Below, piece by piece: positions 17,329 to 39,494 of a stretch of DNA of 64,000 nucleotides; position 1 is the stretch's first letter; the number at the start of each line of letters is the position of its first letter. Both the position numbers and the translations under genes were made by a program. The notes beneath the pieces are model-generated. The model did not search any database and was not told where the DNA came from. It saw nothing but the letters and a program-made list of their open reading frames with translations. Source of the stretch: Nocardia albiluteola (GTDB taxonomy: Bacteria; Actinomycetota; Actinomycetes; Mycobacteriales; Mycobacteriaceae); contig NZ_JAHKNI010000003.1 in assembly GCF_018860155.1 (NCBI RefSeq), positions 310,001 to 374,000 of the forward strand, given 5' to 3'.

Positions 17329-18927
17329 GTGAGTACCCAGTTGCTGATCGGCGGTCGCATCCACAGTCCGAGTTCGCCCGATGCCACCTCGATGGCGGTG
17401 ACGGGCGGGACCGTGGTGTGGCTCGGGGCCGAGCGGCCGGGGCGGGCGCTGTATCCGGATGCGGAGATCATCGATCTGGACGGGGCTTTCGTGGCGCCCG
17501 GGTTCGTGGATCCGCACGTGCACGTCACGGCGCTGGGGCTGCAGCTGACGGGACTGGATCTGTCGGGGGCGGGGTCGCTGGCGGAGTGCCTGTCGCTGGT
17601 CGGGGAGTATGCGCGGGCGCACCCGGACGGGGTGATCATCGGCGAGGGCTGGGACGAGACGCGGTGGGCCGAGGGGCGGCCGCCGTCACCGGAGCAGGTG
17701 GACGCCGCGGCCGGGCCGGGGCGGTCGGCGTATCTCGTTCGGGTGGACGCACATTCGGCGGTGGTGTCGACCGCGGTGCTGGATGCGGTGCCGAATATCG
17801 TTGCCGCCGAGGGCTACACCCGCGGGGAACCGCTGCGCGCGCAGGCACATCACCTCGCGCGCACGGCGGTGCTGGATCGGCTGGACCGAGCCCAGCGTGA
17901 TCGTGCCCGCCGCGCCGCCCTCGATCACGCGGCCGCCCGGGGCATCGTCGCCGTGCACGAATGCGCCGGGCCGGAGATTTCGGGCCGGGCCGACCTCGCC
18001 GAACTGCTGGACTTCGAGCACGGCGTGGAGGTCCGCGCGTACTGGGGTGTGGCGGTGCGCACCGCCGACGAGGCCCGCACGCTGGCGAAGGAACTCGGCG
18101 TGCACGGCCTGGCGGGTGACCTGTTCGTCGACGGCTCCCTGGGTTCGCACACCGCGTGGTTGCGGGAGCCGTATGCGGACGGTGCGGGTACCGGCACGTC
18201 CTATCTCGACGTCGATGCCATCACCGCGCATCTGCGGGCGTGCACCGAGGCGGGGATCCAGGCCGGATTCCACGCTATCGGCGATGCCGCGGTATCGGCG
18301 GTAGCCGAGGGTGTCTCGCGGGTCGCGGCCGAGCTCGGCGGACCGGCCGTGGCCGCGCGCGGACATCGAATCGAACATGCCGAGCTGCTCGATGCCGACG
18401 CCATCGCCGTCTTCGCCCGGTACGGGGTCCTGGCGAGTGTGCAGCCCGGCTTCGACGCCGTGTGGGGCGGCCCGGACGGCATGTATGCCGCGCGGCTGGG
18501 CGCCGAGCGCGCCGCGGCCCTGAATCCGTTCTCCGCCATGGCCGCCGCCGGAATCGGATTGGCCATCGGCTCGGATGCCCCGGTCACGGCGCTGGAACCG
18601 TGGGCCGCCGTCCGCGCGGCCGCACACCATCGCACGCCGGGACATCAGATCTCCCCCCGCGCCGCCTTCGCCGCCGCCACCCGCGGCGCGTGGCGGGCCG
18701 GGGGTGTGCGCGACGGCGTGGCCGGCACCCTCGTGCCCGGCGCACCGGCCTCCTACGCCGTCTGGGACGCCGCGGACCTTGTGGTGGCCGCGGCCTCGGA
18801 CACAGTGCAGCGCTGGTCCACCGACCCCCGCTCCCGCGTCCCCGGCCTGCCCCCGCTCGACCCGGGCGCACCCCTACCGCGCTGCCTGCGTACCGTGCAC
18901 CGGGGGACCACCATCCATGCGGTGTAG
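17329..18927 (+). CDS. YtcJ-like metal-dependent amidohydrolase
   Basis: 532 residues of the amidohydrolase superfamily. The metal-binding HxH is H63/H65 in DPHVHV. Further expected positions are GSLGSHTAWL, the His of HAIGDAAV, the GHRIEH segment and the Asp of GSDAPV. Flanking beta-sandwich strands come from both ends (LLIGGRIHSP at the start, ASYAVWDAADLVV near the end). The GTG start is at 17329. The same gene type often precedes lnt in related genomes, and here lnt follows by 127 bp. Substrate unknown; cyclic amides or N-formyl compounds are usual. Confidence 0.88.
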   Translation: MSTQLLIGGRIHSPSSPDATSMAVTGGTVVWLGAERPGRALYPDAEIIDLDGAFVAPGFVDPHVHVTALGLQLTGLDLSGAGSLAECLSLVGEYARAHPDGVIIGEGWDETRWAEGRPPSPEQVDAAAGPGRSAYLVRVDAHSAVVSTAVLDAVPNIVAAEGYTRGEPLRAQAHHLARTAVLDRLDRAQRDRARRAALDHAAARGIVAVHECAGPEISGRADLAELLDFEHGVEVRAYWGVAVRTADEARTLAKELGVHGLAGDLFVDGSLGSHTAWLREPYADGAGTGTSYLDVDAITAHLRACTEAGIQAGFHAIGDAAVSAVAEGVSRVAAELGGPAVAARGHRIEHAELLDADAIAVFARYGVLASVQPGFDAVWGGPDGMYAARLGAERAAALNPFSAMAAAGIGLAIGSDAPVTALEPWAAVRAAAHHRTPGHQISPRAAFAAATRGAWRAGGVRDGVAGTLVPGAPASYAVWDAADLVVAAASDTVQRWSTDPRSRVPGLPPLDPGAPLPRCLRTVHRGTTIHAV

Positions 18928-19054
18928 TCACGGCAAGACCATGGACCCGCACAGTGTGTACCGACCACGGTGCCTCCCGAATCGGGTTGGTGCCGAGAGG
19001 CATTCGGTCCGGCAACAGAGTGAAGACAACGCGCGGTGAAATGGAGCGGCGGCC

Positions 19055-21241
19055 ATGACGAGTAACCCGGCCGAACCGGCAGACGCCACGTGTGACGGTA
19101 ACGCCGCGCGTGAGGATGCTGTCGCTCCAGGTGATGCCGCTGCACGAGAGAATCGCGCGCAGGGCGATGATGCCCCGCAAGGCGATGCCGCCGCAGGGCA
19201 CGATGCCGCCGGGCGAGGCGATGCTGCGCGCGAGGATGTCGCTGTGCGTGGCGATGTCACTGCACAGCTGGATTCCGCCGCGCGTGAGGATGCGGTCGTG
19301 CGTGAGGATGCGGTCGCGCGAGATTATGCGGTCGTGCGTGAGGATGTCACTGTCCGAGCCGATGCGGCTGAGCTGGAGACGATTGTGAAGCCAGGGGATG
19401 CGGCTGTGGGTGACGACGGTGTCGTGCAGGGAAACGTTGTGCGAGGCAGCGGCCAGCAGGGCGACGGCGTCGCGTCGGAGAACGGTGCTGCATCGCGCAA
19501 TACCGGGCATGGTGATGCTGCGCTGGGGGAGTCCGGGGCTGAGCGGCCCGGTGCAAACGCAGCGGCGGCCGGGGATGGCGGTGTGGCCGGGCGGGCTCGG
19601 GCGTGGGTGACGCGGCACCCGGGGCTGGTGCGGCTGGTGGGGGCGATTGTCGCGGGGCTGCTCATTTATGCGAGTTTTCCGCCGCGGACCTGCTGGTATC
19701 TCGCGCCGCTCGGGATTGCGGTGTTGACCCTGGTGGTGCGCGGGAGCGGGCGGCTGCGCGGGGGGTTCGGGTACGGACTGCTGGCGGGGCTGGCGTTTTT
19801 CCTGCCACTGTTGCCGTGGACCGGGATCTATGTGGGGCCGGTGCCGTGGCTGGCGTTGTCGCTGGCGTGTGCGATCTATGTGGGGTTGTTCGGGTTGCTG
19901 GCGCGGCTGGTGGGTGCGCTGCCGGGGTGGCCGCTGTGGGTGGCGGCGGTGTGGTCGCTGACCGAATGGGGGAGGTCGAGCTTTCCGTTCGGTGGGTTCC
20001 CGTGGGGGCGGCTGGCGTTCGGGCAGGGTGACGGGTGGTATCTGCCGCTGGCGTGGCTCGGCGGCGCGCCCGGAGTGAGCTTTGCCGTGGCGCTGACCGG
20101 AACGGCGATAGCGGCCTTGGTGATTGCGGTGCGCGGCGCGCGAGGCGGCGCGGGGCGCTCGGAGACCGTGCTGCCGAGCGCGGTCCGAACCGCCGGTCGG
20201 CGCAGGGCGATCGGCGCCGCCGCGGCGGGTGTGGTCGTCCTGCCCGTCGCCGGGCTGCTCCTGCGGGCCGCGCTGCCCGCCCCGGACGCGGGCGACCGGT
20301 CGATCACGGTGGCCGCGATCCAGGGCAGCGTGCCGCGCCTGGGACTGGACTTCAATGCCCAGCGCCGGGCGGTGCTGGACAATCACGTCCGCGAGACCGC
20401 CGCACTGGCGGATGCCGTCGCGGCGGGGCGGGCTCCGCAGCCGGACGTGGTGATCTGGCCGGAGAACTCCTCGGATATCGATCCGCTGCGCAACGACGAC
20501 GCGTCCGCCGAGATCACCGCGGTCTCCCAGCGGATCCACGCCCCGATCCTGGTCGGTGCGGTGCTGCTCAACGACGACGATACGACCACCAATTCGGTGC
20601 TCGTCTGGAACGGCGCGGACGGGCCGGGGGAGCGGCACGACAAGAAGATCATCCAGCCCTTCGGCGAGTACCTGCCCTATCGCAGTTTCTTCAAGCACTT
20701 CTCGAAGTACGCCGACAAGGCGGGCTACTTCGTCCCCGGTCACGGCAACGGCGTCGTGCACGCCGAGCCGGGCCGCGGTGGTCCGCCGGTGGCGATCGGC
20801 GTGGCGACCTGCTACGAGGTCGCCTTCGATCGCGCCTTCGAGGATTCGATGCACGCCGGTGCGCAGCTGCTGACCGTTCCGACCAACAACGCCACCTTCG
20901 GCGACAGCGAGATGACGTACCAGCAGCTGGCCATGTCGCGGATCCGGGCGGTCGAGCACGGCCGCGCGGTGGTCGTCGCCGCCACCACCGGGGTCAGCGC
21001 GATCATCACCGCCGACGGCTCGGTGCGGGCGCAGACGAGCAAATTCGTCCCTGCCTGGCTCGAGGCGAGCCTGCCGCTACGCCACACCACGACACCCGCG
21101 ACTGCCTCGGGCCCGTGGCCGGAATGGATGCTGTGTATTGTGTCCGCGATCGCTGTTGTGGCTTCGGCTATTCGGCGGCGAACCTCGCTGCCGCCGCAGA
21201 CGGTGGACTGCCAGCCCATCGCCGCGCGGGCGAATCGATAG
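19055..21241 (+). CDS. lnt: Apolipoprotein N-acyltransferase (Lnt/Ppm2) with unusual repeat extension
   Basis: Membrane enzyme that adds the third acyl chain to lipoproteins at the outer face of the cytoplasmic membrane. It has 728 residues, against about 510-600 usually. Residues 1-185 are a hydrophilic extension, of which about 18-106 are hexapeptide repeats. Membrane segments start near residue 190, and the nitrilase domain covers about 415-670. The catalytic triad is E470 (WPENSSD), K530 (HDKK before PFGEY) and C586 (TCYEV). A last membrane segment lies near 690-710. ATG 19055 has GGAG 8 nt upstream, so the extension is probably translated. In mycobacteria lnt adjoins or is fused to ppm1; no ppm1 follows here. 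Confidence 0.93.
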   Translation: MTSNPAEPADATCDGNAAREDAVAPGDAAARENRAQGDDAPQGDAAAGHDAAGRGDAAREDVAVRGDVTAQLDSAAREDAVVREDAVARDYAVVREDVTVRADAAELETIVKPGDAAVGDDGVVQGNVVRGSGQQGDGVASENGAASRNTGHGDAALGESGAERPGANAAAAGDGGVAGRARAWVTRHPGLVRLVGAIVAGLLIYASFPPRTCWYLAPLGIAVLTLVVRGSGRLRGGFGYGLLAGLAFFLPLLPWTGIYVGPVPWLALSLACAIYVGLFGLLARLVGALPGWPLWVAAVWSLTEWGRSSFPFGGFPWGRLAFGQGDGWYLPLAWLGGAPGVSFAVALTGTAIAALVIAVRGARGGAGRSETVLPSAVRTAGRRRAIGAAAAGVVVLPVAGLLLRAALPAPDAGDRSITVAAIQGSVPRLGLDFNAQRRAVLDNHVRETAALADAVAAGRAPQPDVVIWPENSSDIDPLRNDDASAEITAVSQRIHAPILVGAVLLNDDDTTTNSVLVWNGADGPGERHDKKIIQPFGEYLPYRSFFKHFSKYADKAGYFVPGHGNGVVHAEPGRGGPPVAIGVATCYEVAFDRAFEDSMHAGAQLLTVPTNNATFGDSEMTYQQLAMSRIRAVEHGRAVVVAATTGVSAIITADGSVRAQTSKFVPAWLEASLPLRHTTTPATASGPWPEWMLCIVSAIAVVASAIRRRTSLPPQTVDCQPIAARANR
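19106..19372 (+). repeat. 18-bp (hexapeptide) repeats in the lnt 5' end
   Basis: About 15 degenerate units of six codons, consensus R-[EG]-D-[AV]-x-V, for example REDAVV, REDAVA, REDVTV, RGDVTA. The DNA word cgtgaggatgcggtcgtg recurs with an 18-nt spacing. Aspartates fall every six residues, most regularly between residues 67 and 103. The earlier part has slipped copies. Confidence 0.87.
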
Positions 21242-21612
21242 CGGCGAACGCGGTCTCCCAGGTTTCGAACACACTGCGCACGATCGGACCGGCGCGTTGA
21301 GGGCGCGTAGGCCGGCGTAGCGACAACATGTTCGCGGGGTTGTAGCGAGGTGCCCCTGTTTCAATTCTGGCTGTCTGAAGTACCCGTTTTTCGTGCGAAT
21401 TTCGGTTTAATAATGGAGTTTGCGGAGAGTTAGCTTGCTAAGCTGCACTCCGGCAACGTGGTTCGAAGTGAAACATTCCGAGATCGCTACCGATCCGCTC
21501 GTCCCGATGCTCCGAATCATAGGGCGTGGATCACGTCCCACGGCTGGCGCCTGCGCGCCTGCGGTGGCGGTGCTCGGCGCTATGCGTAACCAGCGGCAGA
21601 ACGGAGTGATTG
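21242..21612 (+). other. Upstream region of the NRPS gene
   Basis: 371 bp without a gene. It is less GC-rich around 21360-21450 and should hold the NRPS promoter. TTTAATAAT at about 21406-21414 is a possible -10 element. TTAGC-TT-GCTAA at 21430-21441 is a short inverted repeat. It does not fit the 19-bp IdeR/DtxR iron box, so I make no claim of iron control. A fairly long 5' UTR of about 190 nt would follow. No lnt terminator hairpin was recognised. Confidence 0.4.
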
Positions 21613-35297
<13,685 letters not shown>

Positions 35298-35301
<4 letters not shown>

Positions 35302-36290
35302 CGCTGGCGGTGGAGGTCGCCGGGCTGGTCAAGCAGTACGGCCGGGTCCGCGTCCTGGACGGAATCGATATGGAGATCCCGTGCGGCACGGTGATGGGGC
35401 TACTGGGCCCGAACGGCGCCGGTAAGACCACGACCGTGCGCATCGTGACCACGCTGCTGCGGCCGACCGCGGGCACGGTGCACGTGGCGGGGGTGGACGT
35501 ACTGCACGATCCGTCGCGGGCGCGCACCCGCATCGGGCTGTCCGGGCAGTACGCGGCGGTCGATGCGAATCTATCCGGATTCGAGAATCTGCGGATGGTC
35601 GCGCGGCTGTACGGGCTGTCGCATCGGCAGTCCGCGGCCCGGGCGGAGGAGTTGCTCGCCGCGCTGGGGCTCGAGTACGCCGCGGGCCGGCGCGCGGGCA
35701 CGTATTCCGGCGGCATGGCACGCCGGCTGGACCTTGCGGGCGCGTTGGTGGCGCGCCCCGAGGTGGTCGTATTGGACGAGCCGACAACGGGTTTGGATCC
35801 CCGCGGCCGCCTGGACATGTGGGGCGTGATCGGCGATCTGGTCGACGATGGCACCACCGTCCTGCTCACCACCCAGTACCTCGAGGAGGCCGATCTGCTC
35901 GCCGATCGGATCACGGTGATCGATCGCGGCCGGGTTATCGCCCGCGGGTCCGCCGAGGAACTGAAGACCTCCATCGGCGGCGACCGGCTGACGGTGACGC
36001 TGGCCCCCGGACAGGATCCGCAACGGGCGAAGAAGGTACTGGCGGAGGTGGGCGTCGGCGAGCCCGCGCACGAGCCGGGCACCGAGCAGGTGTCGGTGGT
36101 GGTGGGCGACGGATCGCGCACCATGGTCGAGGCCCTGCGCCGCCTCGACGACGCCGGTCTCTGCGTGGTCGACGCCGAGGTGCACCGGCCCAGCCTCGAC
36201 GACGTATTCCTGTCGCTGACCGGCAAGCCGGGCACCCCAGCCACCGCCGAACCCGTAAACGACGAAGTTGCAGAGGAGATCATGTCGTGA
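35298..36290 (+). CDS. ABC exporter ATPase, DrrA family
   Basis: 330 residues. Walker A is GPNGAGKTT at 37-45, the Q-loop LSGQYAAVD, the signature YSGGMARR and Walker [13 protein letters not shown], followed by the switch region TTQYLEEAD. The C-terminal 90 residues are the extra domain typical of DrrA-type (daunorubicin/antibiotic or lipid) exporters. The GTG at 35298 overlaps the NRPS stop by 4 nt (GTGA), with AGGAAGG upstream. The transporter is thus translationally coupled to the synthetase and most likely exports its product. Confidence 0.93.
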
Positions 36291-37183
36291 GTTCGGCCGA
36301 GCTTGCGCCCCCGGCGGAGTCCGCGGAGGAATCGGAGAAATCGGCTGCGGCGCCGGAGAATCCGGCTGCCCGCGGGCGGTCGATCCCGGCGCCGGTGCGG
36401 GTGTTCCGGGACAGCGCCATCGTCGCGTACCGGAATCTGCTCACCATTCTGCGGGTGCCGACCCTGCTGGTCACCGCGACGATCCAGCCGCTGATGTTCG
36501 TGTCCCTGTTCGCCTACATTTTCGGCGCCTCGCTGGGCGGGAGTCAGTACCGGGAATTCCTGCTGGCCGGAATCTTCACCCAGACGGTGGCCTTCAACGC
36601 CGCCTTCACCACCGTCGGGCTGGCCAACGATCTGCAGAAGGGCATCATCGACCGGATGCGCACCCTGCCGATGTCGCGGCTGGCGGTGTTGATGGGCCGC
36701 ACGCTGTCGGATCTGGCGGTCAACGTGCTCTCGCTGGGGGTGATGGTCGCCTGCGGTTACCTGGTCGGCTGGCATATCAACGGCGGAATTGCCCGCGCAG
36801 CAATGGCTTTCGGGGTGATTCTGCTGTTCGCCTTCGCCATGTCGTGGGTCGGCGCGCTGACCGGGCTGGTCTCGCCCAGCGTGGAGGTGGCCCAGAGCGC
36901 GGGTCTGATCTGGATGTTTCCGCTGACCTTCATCTCCTCCGCCTTCATCTCCGCGGAGACCCTGCCCGGTCCGCTGCGCACCGTCGCGGAGTGGAATCCG
37001 ATCACCGCGGTGTCGGCGGCGGGCCGCAAGCTGTTCCGTAACGGCGCGCCGCCGTCCTTCGGCACCCCGCACGGCTGGCCCGCCGACCACTGCGTGGAAT
37101 ACGCAATCCTGTGCTCGGTCGCGATCCTCGCCGTCGCGGTCCCGTTGGCGCTCATGCAGTACCGCAAGGTCGCCAGCCACTGA
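36287..37183 (+). CDS. ABC-2 type permease, DrrB family
   Basis: 298 residues. An acidic, Ala/Pro-rich cytosolic N-terminus (1-38) is followed by about six membrane segments. The ABC-2 loop motif GIIDRMRTLPMSR contacts the ATPase, and the family segment WNPITAVSAAGRKLF lies near the C-terminus. It starts at GTG 36287 with the same GTGA overlap as the gene before it. Together with the ATPase it forms a complete exporter. The unit ends at a double hairpin. Confidence 0.92.
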   Translation: MSSAELAPPAESAEESEKSAAAPENPAARGRSIPAPVRVFRDSAIVAYRNLLTILRVPTLLVTATIQPLMFVSLFAYIFGASLGGSQYREFLLAGIFTQTVAFNAAFTTVGLANDLQKGIIDRMRTLPMSRLAVLMGRTLSDLAVNVLSLGVMVACGYLVGWHINGGIARAAMAFGVILLFAFAMSWVGALTGLVSPSVEVAQSAGLIWMFPLTFISSAFISAETLPGPLRTVAEWNPITAVSAAGRKLFRNGAPPSFGTPHGWPADHCVEYAILCSVAILAVAVPLALMQYRKVASH

Positions 37184-37210
37184 GAACCCGGTCCGCCCGC
37201 ATCCACATCC

Positions 37211-37252
37211 GACCGAGCCGTATTCACCCGTGGCGGTGAATACGGCTCGGTC
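37211..37252. terminator. Perfect 18-bp hairpin (first of two)
   Basis: Arms 37211-37228 and 37235-37252 are perfect complements around a 6-nt loop (CGTGGC). It lies 27 bp after the permease stop, between convergent genes. No T-run follows, so it may act with the next hairpin. Confidence 0.8.
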
Positions 37253-37269
37253 GTATGGGCGGCGCACGA

Positions 37270-37305
37270 AAAAGCCGCATTCACCCCGAGGTGAATGCGG
37301 CTTTT
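37270..37305. terminator. Perfect 16-bp bidirectional terminator
   Basis: Arms 37270-37285 and 37290-37305 are perfect complements around the loop CCGA. The stem starts with AAAA and ends with TTTT, so it is a good rho-independent terminator in both directions. It serves the exporter operon (plus) and rbpA (minus). Confidence 0.9.
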
Positions 37306-37316
37306 CGACCGTTCGG

Positions 37317-37652
37317 CTACCGCCCGCGGCGGGTCTTCAGCAGCTCCAGCCGCTCGGTCAGCAGCTCCTCGAGCTCCTCCTTGGAGCGGCGTTCGAGCAG
37401 CATGTCCCAGTGTGTGCGCGGCGGCTTGACCTTCTTGGGCTCCTGGCTGGTGCCCTCGATCAGGATGCCCTCCTGACCGTTGCGGCACAGCCACGTGGGC
37501 GGAATCTCGGCATCGTCGGCGAACGGAACATCGAATTCCTCGCCGTTGTCGGTCCGGTACCGCGCCACCCGACGCGGCGCCAAATCGTGGTCCCGGTCGG
37601 TCTCGTAGCTCACCGCTCCGAGTCGGCTGCCTCGGAGTACGCGATCTGCCAT
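37317..37652 (-). CDS. rbpA: RNA polymerase-binding protein RbpA
   Basis: 111 residues, the usual length. RbpA binds RNA polymerase and the principal sigma factors in actinobacteria, stabilises open complexes and affects rifampicin tolerance. The N-terminal MADRVLRGSRLGAVSYETD tail and the central core with RYRTDNGEEF and WLCRNGQEG are recognisable. The basic linker KKVKPPRTHWDMLLERRS and the C-terminal sigma-interaction helix KEELEELLTERLELL are also clear. The ATG at 37652 is preceded by GAGAGGA. A SigR/SigH-type promoter lies about 50 nt upstream. In M. tuberculosis rbpA adjoins ppm1; here the NRPS/exporter unit is its neighbour. Confidence 0.97.
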   Translation of the reverse strand: MADRVLRGSRLGAVSYETDRDHDLAPRRVARYRTDNGEEFDVPFADDAEIPPTWLCRNGQEGILIEGTSQEPKKVKPPRTHWDMLLERRSKEELEELLTERLELLKTRRGR

Positions 37653-37699
37653 GGTGTGCGGTCCTCTCTAGCCTGTCGGCAACGTCCTACTGACATGTA

Positions 37700-37726
37700 A
37701 ACGCGCCATGTCCCGAATCGGTTCCC
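37700..37726 (-). promoter_or_regulatory. SigR/SigH-type promoter of rbpA
   Basis: On the minus strand GGGAAC (37726-37721) is followed after exactly 18 nt by GTT (37702-37700). This matches the SigR consensus GGGAAT-N18-GTT closely. In Streptomyces rbpA is a known SigR target. Expected transcription start is about 40 nt before the rbpA ATG. Confidence 0.7.
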
Positions 37727-37914
37727 GGCGACGGTCAACCCCGTCATATTACTCCGGTGGCATTGATCACCGGAAATGCGTCGGCTTCGGAACAGGATTA
37801 CCCACCCGGGTGGGCGCTACGCAGGAGACCGCGAAGTGATTTTCCGCGCCTCGAGCGGGGAATTCTGGCGTGCCCCGCGCGGCGCTCCCGCCGCGCCCGT
37901 TAGGGTGTCGGGTC

Positions 37915-38241
37915 ATGTCGCGACGTGTGCTGTCGTCCTGTTCCTGGTGCGGACGGGAGATTGCCGATTCCGAGGTGGGGCGCCGCCGCCGGTATTGCCG
38001 CCAGTCCTGCCGCCAGCGGGCCTACGAGCACCGCAAGGGGCTCGAGGGCACCGGGATTCCGGACGATTCGGTGGTGCTCAGCGCGCAGGAGGCCACGGAT
38101 CTGGCCGATCGCTGGTTCGCCGCGCGCTGCGCCGCCGAGGATGTGGCGACGGCCGTCGCCGAGGGGGCGGACCAGGCCGAGCTGGTCGAGCTCACGACCA
38201 CCCTCGTCCGGCTGACCAAGGACGCCGAGCGCTTCCGGTGA
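37915..38241 (+). CDS. Cys4 zinc-ribbon-like conserved small protein
   Basis: 108 residues. The N-terminal Cys4 motif is C9-x2-C12 and C28-x3-C32 (CSWCGRE, then RYCRQSCRQRAY), likely zinc binding. A helical acidic domain covers about 58-106 (LSAQEATDLADRWFAARCAAED). A related small protein lies beside rbpA in mycobacteria (Rv2049c type, from memory). The ATG at 37915 gives the motif close to the N-terminus. It diverges from rbpA. TCCGGTG-8 nt-CACCGGA at 37753-37774 is an inverted repeat in the spacer. The function is unknown; nucleic-acid or RNA polymerase contact is a guess. Confidence 0.8.
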   Translation: MSRRVLSSCSWCGREIADSEVGRRRRYCRQSCRQRAYEHRKGLEGTGIPDDSVVLSAQEATDLADRWFAARCAAEDVATAVAEGADQAELVELTTTLVRLTKDAERFR

Positions 38242-38313
38242 CGGATCGTGCCGCCGATGCGGGTGCACCGGCGGCACGAGGGGCGGCGATCGCCGCAATG
38301 CCCGAGCGTCGCC

Positions 38314-39345
38314 TCACGCCGAGCGGGTAGCGGCCGGCCGCGGGTGCGCGAGAGCAGGATCGGGTGCGATCGCGGGGCTCCCGGCCGACCGCCGCGCGGT
38401 GAGCACGACCGCCGCCGCGCTGACCGCGCTGACCGTCACCAGACCCGCGAGGGCAAGCAGCGTCCGCGCATCCGGATGAATCAGCGGCTGGGCCCGCAGC
38501 GCCTGCCACAGCAGCAGCGCGACCAGCCCCGCGTACCCGAGGGCCAGGATGCCGATCAGCCGGGCGCGCACCCGTTCGGTAAGCCACGGATGGCGGCGCG
38601 CCACCGCGCCGAGTGCGAGGGCGGTCACGATCAGCACCTGTATTCCGTGCAGGCCGACGAAGTGCGGGATGCGCAGATCTCCGCCGATCGTGCTCCAGTG
38701 CACGACCGGCATGTCGCCGACGCCGTCGCGGGTGGCGGCGGGGTGGTGCAGCACGGTGTGTCCGGCCGCGAGCGGAACGACGTGCCCGGCGGCGTCGCGC
38801 TCGGTCTGGCCGCCGGTGAATCCCATCAGATACCCCAGCGCCATTCCGAGGACGGCGATCGCCAGCCCGGCGTGAATCGCCCTGGTGGTGGGGCGATCCG
38901 TGATCCGCTGCCACGAAAGGATCAGGGCGATACCGAGATTCGCCAGGAACAGCCCGGGAACGCCGGAGGTGAAGACGATCTGGCCGATCGAGTTCACCGG
39001 GTCGGCCTCGTGGCTGAAGTGGCTGTACGTGCCGCGTGCGGCCTGCAGCACGATGAAGCCGACATCGACGAACGCGGTGGTGGCGAACGCGCAGCCCAGC
39101 CACCAGGTGATGCGGGATCCCTTGTGCGGGAACGACAACAGCCAGGCGAGCGTGAGAGTGTAGAGGGCGAAGGCGAGCCCGAACTTCGCCGGTTTGAGCC
39201 AGACGGATTCGTGCTCGAGCTGTCGATGGTCGACGAGCGCTGCGAAGAGGCAGCACAGCACGAGTGCGGCCATCGCGCCGGCGGTGACGAGCAGCGGCCG
39301 ATGCATGCGCCGCGCGGTGGTGGTGGGGACGGCGGTTGTGGTCAT
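38314..39345 (-). CDS. Multi-spanning membrane protein of unknown function
   Basis: 343 residues with about eight hydrophobic segments: the first near residues 18-38, then about 52-70, 80-98, 128-148, 160-178, 235-253, 268-288 and 300-320. A soluble loop near 180-230 contains several His and Asp (HVVPLAAGHTVLHH, HFVGLHG). The C-terminus is Ala/Pro rich. The ATG is at 39345. No family name is recognised. The conserved-looking WLKPAKFGLAFALYTLTLAW resembles small integral membrane proteins found in actinobacteria. No clear operon partner. Confidence 0.75.
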   Translation of the reverse strand: MTTTAVPTTTARRMHRPLLVTAGAMAALVLCCLFAALVDHRQLEHESVWLKPAKFGLAFALYTLTLAWLLSFPHKGSRITWWLGCAFATTAFVDVGFIVLQAARGTYSHFSHEADPVNSIGQIVFTSGVPGLFLANLGIALILSWQRITDRPTTRAIHAGLAIAVLGMALGYLMGFTGGQTERDAAGHVVPLAAGHTVLHHPAATRDGVGDMPVVHWSTIGGDLRIPHFVGLHGIQVLIVTALALGAVARRHPWLTERVRARLIGILALGYAGLVALLLWQALRAQPLIHPDARTLLALAGLVTVSAVSAAAVVLTARRSAGSPAIAPDPALAHPRPAATRSA

Positions 39346-39494
39346 GGGCCGACGCTATGGCCGGGCGGTCGGCCCGCACGTCCCCCGCGGGTGGGGTCCG
39401 CACGTAATACTCTGGTACTAAGGGTGTTTCGATGGTGCTATGCCGCACCACATGCCGGTCTCCGGGGCGCCGCGCGGTTTCGCGGGCGGCGGGG

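Noticed and set aside
21430..21441. TTAGC-TT-GCTAA as an iron (IdeR/DtxR) box for the NRPS
   Set aside because: The two half sites are only 5 bp and spacing does not fit the 19-bp iron box. No other iron-uptake gene is present.
36287..37183. Permease reading frame extending upstream to 35819
   Set aside because: The extension overlaps the ATPase gene in another frame. The GTG with GTGA overlap at 36287 is the natural start.
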